From Thalassobaculaceae bacterium (lineage in GTDB: Bacteria; Pseudomonadota; Alphaproteobacteria; Thalassobaculales; Thalassobaculaceae), in assembly GCA_029212785.1 (NCBI GenBank), contig JARGOG010000002.1, positions 36,634 to 100,633 of the forward strand: a stretch of DNA of 64,000 nucleotides. Reading direction: 5' to 3'. Positions 24,831-32,960 of the stretch are shown here, in pieces. Position numbers and translations under genes: made by a program. The notes beneath the pieces were generated by a model. It did no database searches and was not told where the DNA came from. It saw only the letters and a program-made list of their open reading frames with translations. The stretch's first letter is position 1. Each line of letters begins with the position of its first letter.

Positions 24831-26065
24831 CCAAGCGGGTCGTCGTGACGGGCATGGGGGGCGTTTCCCCGATCGGGACGGCCTGGACGGAGGTCGAGCA
24901 GGCCCTGCGCGCGGGTCGCAGCGCCGTCCACACCATGCCGGACTGGGATAAATACGAAGGCCTGAACACCCGGCTCGGCGCACGGGCGGTACCGTTCGAG
25001 GTCTCCGAGCGGTATTCCAGAAAGCGGACGCGCAGCATGGGACGGGTCGCCCTGATGGCGACCTGGACGGCCGATCAGGCATTGCGGGATGCCGGGCTCA
25101 GCGACGATCCCATTCTCCAAAGCGGCCGGGTCGGGGTCGCCTACGGCTCGTCCTCCGGCTCGCCGCCCGCCCTCAGCAGCCTGATCCAGATGCTGCTGAC
25201 CAATTCCACACAATCGGTCACCGCCAATTCATACGTTCAGATGATGCCGCACACGACCGGTGCGAACGTGTCGGTGTTCTTCGGGATCTGCGGGCGGATG
25301 ATCCCGACCTCCAGCGCCTGCACCTCCGGCAGTCTGGCCATTGGCATGGCGTACGAAGCCATCCAGCAGGGCAAGCAGACGATCATGCTGGCCGGCGGGG
25401 CGGAGGAGCTCAGCGTGGCGCAGGCCGCCGTCTTCGACGTCCTGTACGCGACGAGCACCAGGAACGACTGCCCGACATCGACGCCGCGGCCGTTCGACGC
25501 CGACCGCGACGGCATGGTCGTCGGCGAGGGGGCGGCCACCCTGGTGCTGGAGGAGTTGGAGCACGCCCGGGCACGGGGCGCGACCATCCACGCGGAGATC
25601 GTCGGATTCGGGACCAATTCGGACGGGCGGCACTTCACTCAACCGTCGAAGGAGACCATGGCGGTCGCGATGCGGCTTGCGCTGGACGGGGCCGGACTGA
25701 CTCCCGATCGGATCGGTTATGTCAACGCGCACGGGACCGCGACCGGGTTGGGCGATATCGCCGAATCCCACGCGACCCGGGAGATCTTCGGCCGTTCGGT
25801 GCCGTTCAGTTCCCTGAAGAGCTATTTCGGGCATACGCTTGGCGCCTGCGGAAGCATCGAGGCCTGGATGACGATCGAAATGATGAAAGCGGGCTGGTTC
25901 GCGCCGACCATCAATCTTCGTTCCGTCGACAAGGAGTGCGCCGATCTGGACTACATCATCGGCGACGGAAGGGCCGCTCCCGTCGATTTCGCCATGTCGA
26001 ACAATTTCGCGTTCGGCGGCGTGAACACATCGCTGATTTTCCGCCGGGGAGAGGCGGAAGGCTGA
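24827..26065 (+). CDS. apeR: Beta-ketoacyl synthase (FabF-like, ApeR type)
   Basis: A 412-residue ketosynthase with Cys165 in TSSACTSGSLAIG, His302 in NAHGTATGLGD, Lys331 and His336 in KSYFGHTLGACG. It is closer to housekeeping FabF in layout than the ApeO-type enzyme and is the last gene of the cluster. ApeR-type ketosynthases are thought to make early condensations or substitute for ApeO on some primers. It starts with GTG inside the reductase stop codon and ends only five bases before the 3' end of the convergent lipoprotein gene, leaving no room for a terminator between them. Confidence 0.88.
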   Translation: MTKRVVVTGMGGVSPIGTAWTEVEQALRAGRSAVHTMPDWDKYEGLNTRLGARAVPFEVSERYSRKRTRSMGRVALMATWTADQALRDAGLSDDPILQSGRVGVAYGSSSGSPPALSSLIQMLLTNSTQSVTANSYVQMMPHTTGANVSVFFGICGRMIPTSSACTSGSLAIGMAYEAIQQGKQTIMLAGGAEELSVAQAAVFDVLYATSTRNDCPTSTPRPFDADRDGMVVGEGAATLVLEELEHARARGATIHAEIVGFGTNSDGRHFTQPSKETMAVAMRLALDGAGLTPDRIGYVNAHGTATGLGDIAESHATREIFGRSVPFSSLKSYFGHTLGACGSIEAWMTIEMMKAGWFAPTINLRSVDKECADLDYIIGDGRAAPVDFAMSNNFAFGGVNTSLIFRRGEAEG

Positions 26066-26070
26066 GCGGA

Positions 26071-26418
26071 TCAGTTTGACACTCTAAACGCCGTATACCC
26101 GGCCCGCTTGAAGGACATTCCGCAGTAGGACCGGTTGGCGTTTGTGTCGACGTAAAGGTTAGCCGCTTTTCCCGCTTCGAAGAACTGAACCCGCTTCCAG
26201 CCCGATTGCCCGTCGACTGTCCCGTCGACGACCGAGCTGACGCTGACAGCGTTCATGCGCTCATCCGCTTTCTTGTGGCCGTATGTATTGGTCCAAATAC
26301 AGTTCTTTGTGATCAATGACGCATATTTCCGGGAGTCTGCATCAGTTAACTGACTGCCGGTTGTCTGGCAGCCGGCGAGCATGGTGAATACAACTGTCGC
26401 TAAAACCCATATCCGCAT
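26071..26418 (-). CDS. Small predicted lipoprotein, unknown function
   Basis: A 115-residue protein with a lipoprotein signal (MRIWVLATVVFTMLAGC; Cys at residue 17) and a mature region of about 98 residues with two further Cys (NCIWTNTYG and SYCGMSF) that could pair in the periplasm. I recognise no family. The ATG at 26416-26418 follows a GGAGG in the proper place; the frame is open further upstream but that part has no signal-like features. GC content is visibly lower than in neighbouring genes. It faces the polyene cluster tail to tail. Confidence 0.68.
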   Translation of the reverse strand: MRIWVLATVVFTMLAGCQTTGSQLTDADSRKYASLITKNCIWTNTYGHKKADERMNAVSVSSVVDGTVDGQSGWKRVQFFEAGKAANLYVDTNANRSYCGMSFKRAGYTAFRVSN

Positions 26419-26639
26419 CTCATATCCTCCGCCTTCCCGAAGGCTTGGATCGTAGAATATGAAGTTTGCTATGTGAATCAACTTTTCAACTTTAAGAGAG
26501 TTTTCGGGTCGTGGTCGGAATCTCGATTTGCCTCGCTCCAAGCGTACCCTGACCGCGAGTGCCTTGTTGTGACGGATCAGCCGAGGCGTTTCGGCTATCA
26601 TTGTCCGATTCGATCCGTGTCCAGCGCTGCGGAAACGCC

Positions 26640-27683
26640 ATGACGTCCATCCTCATCGTCACCGACGCCTGGCGGCCTCAGGTCAATGGTGTCGTCCGGT
26701 CGCTCGAAAGCACCGCCAGGGAACTGGAGGGGATGGGGGTTCGGGTCGAGATCCTGTCGCCGCAGGAATTCGTGACCGCCCCTTGCCCGACCTACCCGGA
26801 CATCCGGCTGTCGCTGACATATCGGGGGGCGGTGCAACGGCGCATCGCGGCATTCGACTGCGAGCATATTCATATCGCCACCGAAGGTCCGCTCGGACTG
26901 CTGGCCGGATCGGCGGCGCGCCGGATGGGGCGGCCGTACACGACCAGCTATCACACGCGCTTTCCGGAGTATCTGGGCGCGCGCTGGCCGTTTCCGATCG
27001 ACTGGACCTACGCCTGGCTGCGCCGGTTCCACAATTTCGGGGTCGGCTGCATGGTGGCGACCGAGTCGCTCAGGCGGGACCTTGAGTTTCGCGGCTTCCG
27101 GAACCTGATGCCGTGGTCGCGCGGCGTGGATGCCGAGCTGTTTCGGCCCTTGGACGGGTCGGTCCTTCCGGACACCCTGCCGCGTCCGATCTTCATGAAT
27201 GTCGGACGGATCTCGGTCGAGAAGAACATCGAGGCCTTCCTCGACCTGGACCTTCCCGGATCCAAGGTGGTGGTCGGCGACGGTCCTCGATTGCCGACCT
27301 TCCGGCGGAAGTATCCGGACGTGCTGTTCACCGGCGAAAAGTCCGGTGAGGAGTTGGCGGGTCTATGCGCCAGTGCCGATGTGTTCGTTTTTCCGTCGCG
27401 CACCGACACGTTCGGCCTCGTCCTGCTGGAGGCACTGGCCTGTGGCGTGCCGGTCGCCGCATTCCCCGTCATGGGGCCGCGCGACATCGTCGCGGACAGC
27501 GGAGCCGGTATTCTCAGCGACGATCTGCGTCAGGCCGCCCTGGACGCGCTCGACATTCCAGGAGCGCGTTGCCGCGAACGGGCGCTGGAGTTCAGCTGGG
27601 CGTCCTGCGCGCGGCAGTTTCTCGACAACGCACAGACCGCTCAGGCGGCGTTCGCGACTCCGCGACTACCGCTCATTGCCTGA
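26640..27683 (+). CDS. GT4 glycosyltransferase (GDP-mannose/diacylglycerol glycosyltransferase type)
   Basis: A 347-residue GT-B fold enzyme. The N-terminal acceptor domain shows VTDAWRPQVNGVVRSLEST and TSYHTRFPEYLGARW, as in MgtA/SqdX-like enzymes; the C-terminal nucleotide-sugar domain shows FMNVGRISVEKNIEAFLDL and an EX7E-type segment (ADVFVFPSRTDTFGLVLLEA). Members of this branch transfer mannose, glucose or sulfoquinovose to membrane lipids. It stands just past the polyene cluster and opposite the fatty-acid-modifying genes, so a glycolipid role is likely, but donor and acceptor are not determined. The ATG at 26640 fits the family start. Confidence 0.8.
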   Translation: MTSILIVTDAWRPQVNGVVRSLESTARELEGMGVRVEILSPQEFVTAPCPTYPDIRLSLTYRGAVQRRIAAFDCEHIHIATEGPLGLLAGSAARRMGRPYTTSYHTRFPEYLGARWPFPIDWTYAWLRRFHNFGVGCMVATESLRRDLEFRGFRNLMPWSRGVDAELFRPLDGSVLPDTLPRPIFMNVGRISVEKNIEAFLDLDLPGSKVVVGDGPRLPTFRRKYPDVLFTGEKSGEELAGLCASADVFVFPSRTDTFGLVLLEALACGVPVAAFPVMGPRDIVADSGAGILSDDLRQAALDALDIPGARCRERALEFSWASCARQFLDNAQTAQAAFATPRLPLIA

Positions 27684-27714
27684 CGTGGTGTCGACCGTCA
27701 CGCGACGATATGTT

Positions 27715-28905
27715 CTAGGAACGGGCATAGGCGATCTGGCAGATGTCGATGAATCCGCCACGGAAACCGCCCTCGCAATAGGCCAGGTAGTAGTCCCACA
27801 TCCGGTGGAACCGCGCGTCAAATCCCTGGCGCTCAATTTCCGGCCAGTTGTCGAGAAACCGGGCGCGCCAATATGCGAGCGTGCGGGCGTAGTCGGCTCC
27901 GAACGTCTCCTCCGTATCGACTTTCAGGCCGTGCGCCGCGCCGAGCTGGTGCAGGTGTTGTCGGGTCGGCAGCATGCCGCCCGGAAAGATGTAGCGCTGG
28001 ATGAAGTCCGGATTGGCCTTGTAGTCTTCGAATCCCTCCTCGACGATCGTGATCACCTGCAAGGCGGCGCGGCCGTCGGCGGTCAGCAGGTTTCGAAGCT
28101 GGGCAAAGAACCCGGTCCAGTAGGCTTCGCCGACCGCTTCGAACATCTCGATCGAGGCGATCGCGTCGAACGGCCCCGCGATGTCGCGATAGTCCCGGAT
28201 CTCGAAGCGCACCCGGTCCGAAACGCCGGCGCGGCGCGCCCGTTCGACGGCATAGGCGTGCTGCTCCCGTGACAGGGTGATGCCGACGGCCTCGACGCCG
28301 TATTGCTCGGCCGCGTAGATGGCAAATCCACCCCACCCGCAACCGATATCCAACAGCCGCTGACCGGGGCGCAGGTCGAGCTTCTCGGCGATGCGGCGAT
28401 GCTTCGCCCTCTGGGCCGTCTCCAGATCCCGTTCACCGTCTTCGAACCGGGCACTCGAGTAGGTCATGGAAGGGTCGAGCCACTGGGCGTAGAAATCATT
28501 GCCCATGTCGTAGTGATAGGCGGCGTTGCGCAGACTGCCGCGGCGGCTGTTGCTGTTGAACCAATGCAGCATGCGGCGGGTCAGGATACGGAACAGGTTG
28601 TTCGGATTGCCCTGGTTGAACGCGTGCTTGTTGCGCTCGAAGAGTTCGATGACGGCGACGATATCGGGGCTGTCCACCGATCCGTCCATATAGGCTTCGG
28701 CGAAGGCCAGATGTCCGCCCAGGATAAACCGCTTGGGCACGCCTCGGGCGTTGAGTCGCAGGACGGCGTCGGGGCCGGGAGCCGAACCATCGAAGGCGAA
28801 CTCCCGTGCGTCGGGCAGGATGACGGTCAGGCGGCCGACACGGAGTCCACCCAGCATGGCGAAGGCGGCGCGGGTCCACCTGTCCAGCCGCTGGTCCAGG
28901 CTCAT
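27715..28905 (-). CDS. cfa: Cyclopropane-fatty-acyl-phospholipid synthase family methyltransferase
   Basis: A 396-residue SAM-dependent enzyme of the Cfa family. The N-terminal lipid-binding part includes NAAYHYDMGNDFYAQWLD, followed by the SAM site LLDIGCGWGGFAIYAAEQYG (residues 184-203) and SIEMFEAVGE (catalytic region). Cfa adds a methylene to the double bond of phospholipid acyl chains; relatives make methylated or other modified chains. I start it at 28905, where its ATG overlaps the stop of the radical SAM gene upstream (ATGA), so the two are translationally coupled; a much longer open frame upstream is antisense-like sequence over that gene. Confidence 0.88.
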   Translation of the reverse strand: MSLDQRLDRWTRAAFAMLGGLRVGRLTVILPDAREFAFDGSAPGPDAVLRLNARGVPKRFILGGHLAFAEAYMDGSVDSPDIVAVIELFERNKHAFNQGNPNNLFRILTRRMLHWFNSNSRRGSLRNAAYHYDMGNDFYAQWLDPSMTYSSARFEDGERDLETAQRAKHRRIAEKLDLRPGQRLLDIGCGWGGFAIYAAEQYGVEAVGITLSREQHAYAVERARRAGVSDRVRFEIRDYRDIAGPFDAIASIEMFEAVGEAYWTGFFAQLRNLLTADGRAALQVITIVEEGFEDYKANPDFIQRYIFPGGMLPTRQHLHQLGAAHGLKVDTEETFGADYARTLAYWRARFLDNWPEIERQGFDARFHRMWDYYLAYCEGGFRGGFIDICQIAYARS

Positions 28906-30431
28906 TGTATCGTCAACCCTGTGTCCGCCGTGCCGGCGCGGATCTCCGCGGTCAGCTTGCCGTCGCCGTCGGTGACGTAGAGCGGCTCGAAATCGCGGGC
29001 GAATTTCTCGGCGAGGGGATGCATCGGACGGTAGCTGACGCTCAGCGGATCGCTCATGGCGCAGTATGTGCGGGCCGGCTCGCGCCAGGTCTGGCGGATC
29101 TGGCGCAGGTTCCCGACCCTTACGGTGCCGCCGAAGCGGATGAGGGGGCCGAGCAGGCTGATCAGTGACTGCGAGAGGTCGAATGACGATTTGCGCGACC
29201 AGACATGGCTGACCGCATGGCGGACCAGGGCCGATTTGCGGCCGCGGAACCGCAGCAGATCGGCTACGAAAGGCACGACGCGCTCCAGCGGTTCCTTCGG
29301 CCATTCGACCAGTTTCTGGCCGTCCAGGTCGCTCAGCCGCAGGTTCGGCATAAGGCGACCGGCTCTCGCGGCCTCATCGAAATATGGGGTGCCCAGGATC
29401 GGGATGGTCAGCGACAGCAAGGCCGGCAGGGGGGTGTCCGTGCTGGCGAGCAGGGTTTCGATCTGGCCGTCGATCTCGGCGACCGTCTGTTGGGTGAAGT
29501 CCAGCATCATGCCGTAGTCGAACAGTACGCCATGGTCGGCACAGAGCCGCGCCAAGGTGCGCGGGTCGGAGGACAGGCTCTGGCGTTTGTTGAAGCTCTT
29601 CAGGACCGCCGGGTCGAGGGACTCGACGCCGGAGAACAGCGCCTTGCATCCGTTCGCCGCGACGCGAGCCAGGTTGTCCGGGTTCTTGAAGAAATCGCCG
29701 GTGACCAGAGCGCCCCATCCCCGGAAATCGCCACGGCGCCAATGCGCGCCGAGCAGATCGGTCCTCCGCTCGAAGTCCGAGCGGTTGCTGCCGTAGAAAT
29801 TATTGTCCAGCACCATGAGCATCTGCATCCGGCCCTGGGCATCGAGTTGTCGGGATATCTCGCGGGAGCTGTAGGGCTGATACGGCCGGTTTTCGCCGGT
29901 CAGGGAGCAGAACGCGCAGCTGAAGTTGCAGTTCCGGGTCGTCTCGACATAGCCGAGACCATAGGACCATCCGGCGAGGTCGAACCGGGGGGCGGGGTCG
30001 TCGGCGCGATGCCCCGGCCCGAGCGCCGCGTCGACGATGTCGTCCAACGCCTCGATGTCGCCCTGGCAGACGTAATCGAAGACGCTGTCGCACAGATGGG
30101 GCAGCGCGCGGGCAATGGGTCCGCCGATGGCGACCGCGACATCGGGTCGGGCATTTCGGAAATAGGCCGAAAGCTGGCGCGCCCGGTCGAACGACATGGT
30201 GAGGCCGGTGAGCACGACGAGATCCGGCCAGTCGAAGAGACGCGGGTTCAGCAGGGCGCCGTGATGAACCTCGTCATGGACGCGGACCTCCGTGCGTTCC
30301 GGGCAGAAACGGCCGGCGAGGTAATAGGGCGCCATGGCGCGCGGAATGAACAGGCGCGTCGGCGCCGCCGAGCGCCAGGGGCAGACATAGGCGTTTACGA
30401 TCAGAACGCGCGGTTTCCTGTTTCCTCTCAT
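28902..30431 (-). CDS. Radical SAM protein with N-terminal B12-binding-like domain
   Basis: A 509-residue protein. Residues about 8-130 look like a cobalamin-binding-type Rossmann domain (PDLVVLTGLTMSFDRARQL, VAVAIGGPIARALPHL), though the DxHxxG motif is not clear, so cobalamin may not bind. The radical SAM cluster motif is CNFSCAFC (Cys168, Cys172, Cys175), with later conserved strands (LFSGVESLD, VLFDYGMMLDF). The C terminus contains a predicted membrane-associating stretch. It is coupled to the Cfa-type gene by ATGA overlap, which suggests joint work on fatty acyl chains or another lipid. The reaction is unknown. Confidence 0.8.
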   Translation of the reverse strand: MRGNRKPRVLIVNAYVCPWRSAAPTRLFIPRAMAPYYLAGRFCPERTEVRVHDEVHHGALLNPRLFDWPDLVVLTGLTMSFDRARQLSAYFRNARPDVAVAIGGPIARALPHLCDSVFDYVCQGDIEALDDIVDAALGPGHRADDPAPRFDLAGWSYGLGYVETTRNCNFSCAFCSLTGENRPYQPYSSREISRQLDAQGRMQMLMVLDNNFYGSNRSDFERRTDLLGAHWRRGDFRGWGALVTGDFFKNPDNLARVAANGCKALFSGVESLDPAVLKSFNKRQSLSSDPRTLARLCADHGVLFDYGMMLDFTQQTVAEIDGQIETLLASTDTPLPALLSLTIPILGTPYFDEAARAGRLMPNLRLSDLDGQKLVEWPKEPLERVVPFVADLLRFRGRKSALVRHAVSHVWSRKSSFDLSQSLISLLGPLIRFGGTVRVGNLRQIRQTWREPARTYCAMSDPLSVSYRPMHPLAEKFARDFEPLYVTDGDGKLTAEIRAGTADTGLTIQ

Positions 30432-30465
30432 GGGGTCCCGTCGCTTGCCGTTGGCATTTGCCGGA

Positions 30466-31623
30466 TCACACCTGATCGAGTCCGACGAATATCCCGAGGA
30501 TGAAGATGGCGTACACGCCGATGATGGCGTGGGAAATGATCGGTGGAACGATGCTGCGCGACCGCATGAACAGCCAGCCCCATAGCAGGGACGGCAGGAT
30601 CACGGCGGCCGATACGATCGGATTGAGATGGGCATGCAGCACCGCGAACAGCAGTGTCGCTACCCCGTTCGCGATCCATCCGGCCGGCCCGACAACACCG
30701 GTGAGGAAACTTTCCAGCGGCGCCTGAATGGCGCAGCGGGTGGCGAATTGCTGGAACAGCACCGAGATCAGGTAGACCGACACGCCGATCGTATACAGGC
30801 CGACGCCGTCCACCTTCGTGCCGTCATCCAGGACGTAGAAGCTGAAGAGTGGCGTCGTCGGACCCGCCGGATCCGAGCCGAGATGAATCAAAAGAAATTT
30901 TCCGGCCGTCATCGTCGCGCAGAACCCGATCGACCAGATGACCGCCTCGACCACGTGGCGGCGCTTCGGTCTGAGATCGAGGCCGACACTCTCCGAACTG
31001 GGTGAGATCCAGCGATTGATCAGGAAGGCGATGATCACCAGCGTCAGAAGCGCCATCACCGGCCCGAAATCGAAGTATCGGTTCCGCGCCAGCTCCTGGA
31101 TCGGCTCCAACAGCAGGGTGAAAACGCTGAAGATCGTCAGGATGGCGACAATGAACCGCCCGGTCGCCGCGCGCTCGCGCTCGCGCGCCGCGCTCTTTGC
31201 CAGAAACTCGACCCGCTCGCTCTCGTCGGAGAGCATGACCAGGACGCCGATCCGCTCGTTGGAGCCTCTGCGGTGCAGCAGGACGGTTCGGACGCTGAGG
31301 TGGAGAACCGTCCCCCCATGGTCCAGGCTGATATTGGCGATATGCTCCTCGTCGGGGTGCCGGACCGCTTCCAACACGCAGTCGGTGAAATCATCCAGAC
31401 CCTCGATCGGCAGGAATACCTCCGCGACGGTCTTGCCGACGACTTCCGGGGCCTGCAGCCCGAAGATCGCTTCGGCACCTGGATTGAAGGAGGTCAGCCG
31501 GCCCTGCGGATCGATGGTGACGATCCCGTCCTGCGACGAGGCGACGATATCGTCGGTCATCGCGACCGGCAGGGATTGGAATGGAATCTGGTCTGGCATG
31601 CGTGCAGTCACTGTCTGAGTCAT
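30466..31623 (-). CDS. PAS-domain membrane protein of the CPBP (Abi) protease-like family
   Basis: A 385-residue protein. Residues about 20-140 form a PAS domain (SSQDGIVTIDPQGRLTSFNPGAEAIFG split across the fold), a short charged helix follows, then about eight hydrophobic helices. The CPBP intramembrane protease motifs can be aligned: motif 1 appears as QQFATR (291-296) in place of EExxxR, motif 2 is FAVLH (326-330) and motif 3 the His at 365 in SHAIIG. The loss of both Glu of motif 1 argues against ordinary protease activity. A PAS sensor joined to such a core suggests a membrane sensor. It is 34 bases upstream of the radical SAM gene and 52 bases downstream of the oxygenase gene on the same strand. 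Confidence 0.7.
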   Translation of the reverse strand: MTQTVTARMPDQIPFQSLPVAMTDDIVASSQDGIVTIDPQGRLTSFNPGAEAIFGLQAPEVVGKTVAEVFLPIEGLDDFTDCVLEAVRHPDEEHIANISLDHGGTVLHLSVRTVLLHRRGSNERIGVLVMLSDESERVEFLAKSAARERERAATGRFIVAILTIFSVFTLLLEPIQELARNRYFDFGPVMALLTLVIIAFLINRWISPSSESVGLDLRPKRRHVVEAVIWSIGFCATMTAGKFLLIHLGSDPAGPTTPLFSFYVLDDGTKVDGVGLYTIGVSVYLISVLFQQFATRCAIQAPLESFLTGVVGPAGWIANGVATLLFAVLHAHLNPIVSAAVILPSLLWGWLFMRSRSIVPPIISHAIIGVYAIFILGIFVGLDQV

Positions 31624-31675
31624 CTGAGCGATCGAAACCGCCCCCCGCGATCCCGATGGCGGTCGGGTGTAGCGG

Positions 31676-32731
31676 TCACACCACGGGCGGGGTGTGTCCG
31701 TCCAGGCCGTTCTGCTGCGCGGTCATCGCTTCCAGATTGGCGACCGAGCGGTCGACCTCGTTGCGGATATGGGCGTATTGGCCGACCGGTGGGTAGCGGG
31801 CCGGCCGGTCCGGCCCGACGAATTGCGGCAGCGGTGCCACGACCTGATCGCCGTCGACGGCGTAAAACAGGATCAGCGAATAGCGCTGCCACGGCGTGTT
31901 GACGACCCGGTGACCGGTGGCCGGCAGAGTGCCGTTGGTGAAGCGCTCCATCATGTCGCCGAGGATGATGGTGAACCGGCCGCCGGCGGCCGGCGCCTGG
32001 TGCCAGTTGCCCTCGACATCGGTCAGCTCCAGCCCGGGAGCGGTCTGGTACATGATGGTGAAGCACTCGAAATCGGTATGGGCGGCGATCCCGACATTGA
32101 TGTCGTCGGCCGGCGCGTCGTTCGCCGGATAGTGCAGCAGCCGCAGCGTCTTCGGCGCCCGGTCCCCGCTCATACGGTTGAAGAAGCCGCGCTCCTCGCC
32201 GACCAACTCCGAGAACACCTCGAACAGTGCCCGGCCCAGCCGGTTGGCCGCCGCGTTGTAGGTTTCGACCGCGTCCCGGAACCCCGGCAGGTCGGGCCAA
32301 GGGATCGGCCAGATGCCGACTTCCTGCGCCGCCTCCGCCGATGGGAACAGGGCCACGTCGGGGCCGGCATCGAAGGACTCCATGTAGGCGATCGTGTTCT
32401 CCTGGTAGGACGGCTCCTCGAAAATCGGAGCCCAGCCGGTGGTGCCCGGCGCCAGATCCTGATGCACCGCCTGCTTGATCGGATCGTCGTCCGGCAGCGC
32501 GAAGAGCCGGTCCATCTGGGTCAGGGTGTCCTGGATCACACGGTCGTCGATGCAGGTGTTGTGCACCAGGAAGAAGCCGCTACGCTCGCAGGCCCGTCGG
32601 GCTTCCGCCACCACCCGTGCCCGACCGTCGGGATCGTCGCGGAAGAGCGGGGCGAGATCGATATCGATGATCTTGTCCGGATCAAGTTCCGTTGCCGCCG
32701 CAGTCGCGTTCAGGGATTGGGTATCCGGCAT
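31676..32731 (-). CDS. 2-oxoglutarate/Fe(II) oxygenase, isopenicillin N synthase-like
   Basis: A 351-residue double-stranded beta-helix oxygenase. The N-terminal DIOX_N region is GFFLVHNTCID; the iron ligands are His218 and Asp220 in AAHTDFE and His274 in ATGHRVV, and the 2-oxoglutarate carboxylate site is Arg283/Ser285 in RYSLILFY. Members hydroxylate, desaturate or cyclise small molecules; the substrate is not predictable. It is divergent from the amidotransferase gene of the mgs-like operon, with 229 bases between, and is followed downstream by the PAS-CPBP gene. An 8-base inverted repeat in the gap may be a shared operator. Confidence 0.85.
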   Translation of the reverse strand: MPDTQSLNATAAATELDPDKIIDIDLAPLFRDDPDGRARVVAEARRACERSGFFLVHNTCIDDRVIQDTLTQMDRLFALPDDDPIKQAVHQDLAPGTTGWAPIFEEPSYQENTIAYMESFDAGPDVALFPSAEAAQEVGIWPIPWPDLPGFRDAVETYNAAANRLGRALFEVFSELVGEERGFFNRMSGDRAPKTLRLLHYPANDAPADDINVGIAAHTDFECFTIMYQTAPGLELTDVEGNWHQAPAAGGRFTIILGDMMERFTNGTLPATGHRVVNTPWQRYSLILFYAVDGDQVVAPLPQFVGPDRPARYPPVGQYAHIRNEVDRSVANLEAMTAQQNGLDGHTPPVV

Positions 32732-32774
32732 GGCTAGCTCCGTGGCCGAAATGCGGACCGTCGCGGCCCCGAAA

Positions 32775-32804
32775 GATCACCCTAGCGGTGTTGTCCGGGT
32801 GATC
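32775..32804. promoter_or_regulatory. Inverted repeat in divergent promoter region
   Basis: GATCACCC (32775-32782) and GGGTGATC (32797-32804) are perfect inverted copies 14 bases apart, about two helical turns centre to centre. They lie 43 bases from the oxygenase start and 156 bases before the amidotransferase start. This is the geometry of a dimeric regulator site; which regulator is unknown. Confidence 0.45.
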
Positions 32805-32960
32805 AAACTGCAACTCGACCGATTGTCTGGGCTTTTCCGCACCGCGTCATGGCGTCAAGATGATGGCGACCGGTTCAGTCGGCGGCGTTCTCGCCAGACC
32901 GTCGGGGCAAGGCCGGGCGCGCCGGTGGGGCGCCATCGGGACGGGAACGTGGAGCAGTGT

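Noticed and set aside
28906..29304. N-terminal extension of the Cfa-type gene
   Set aside because: The extra 133 codons lie antiparallel in frame over the end of the radical SAM gene and read as Arg/Pro-rich noise; the ATG at 28905 fits the family length.
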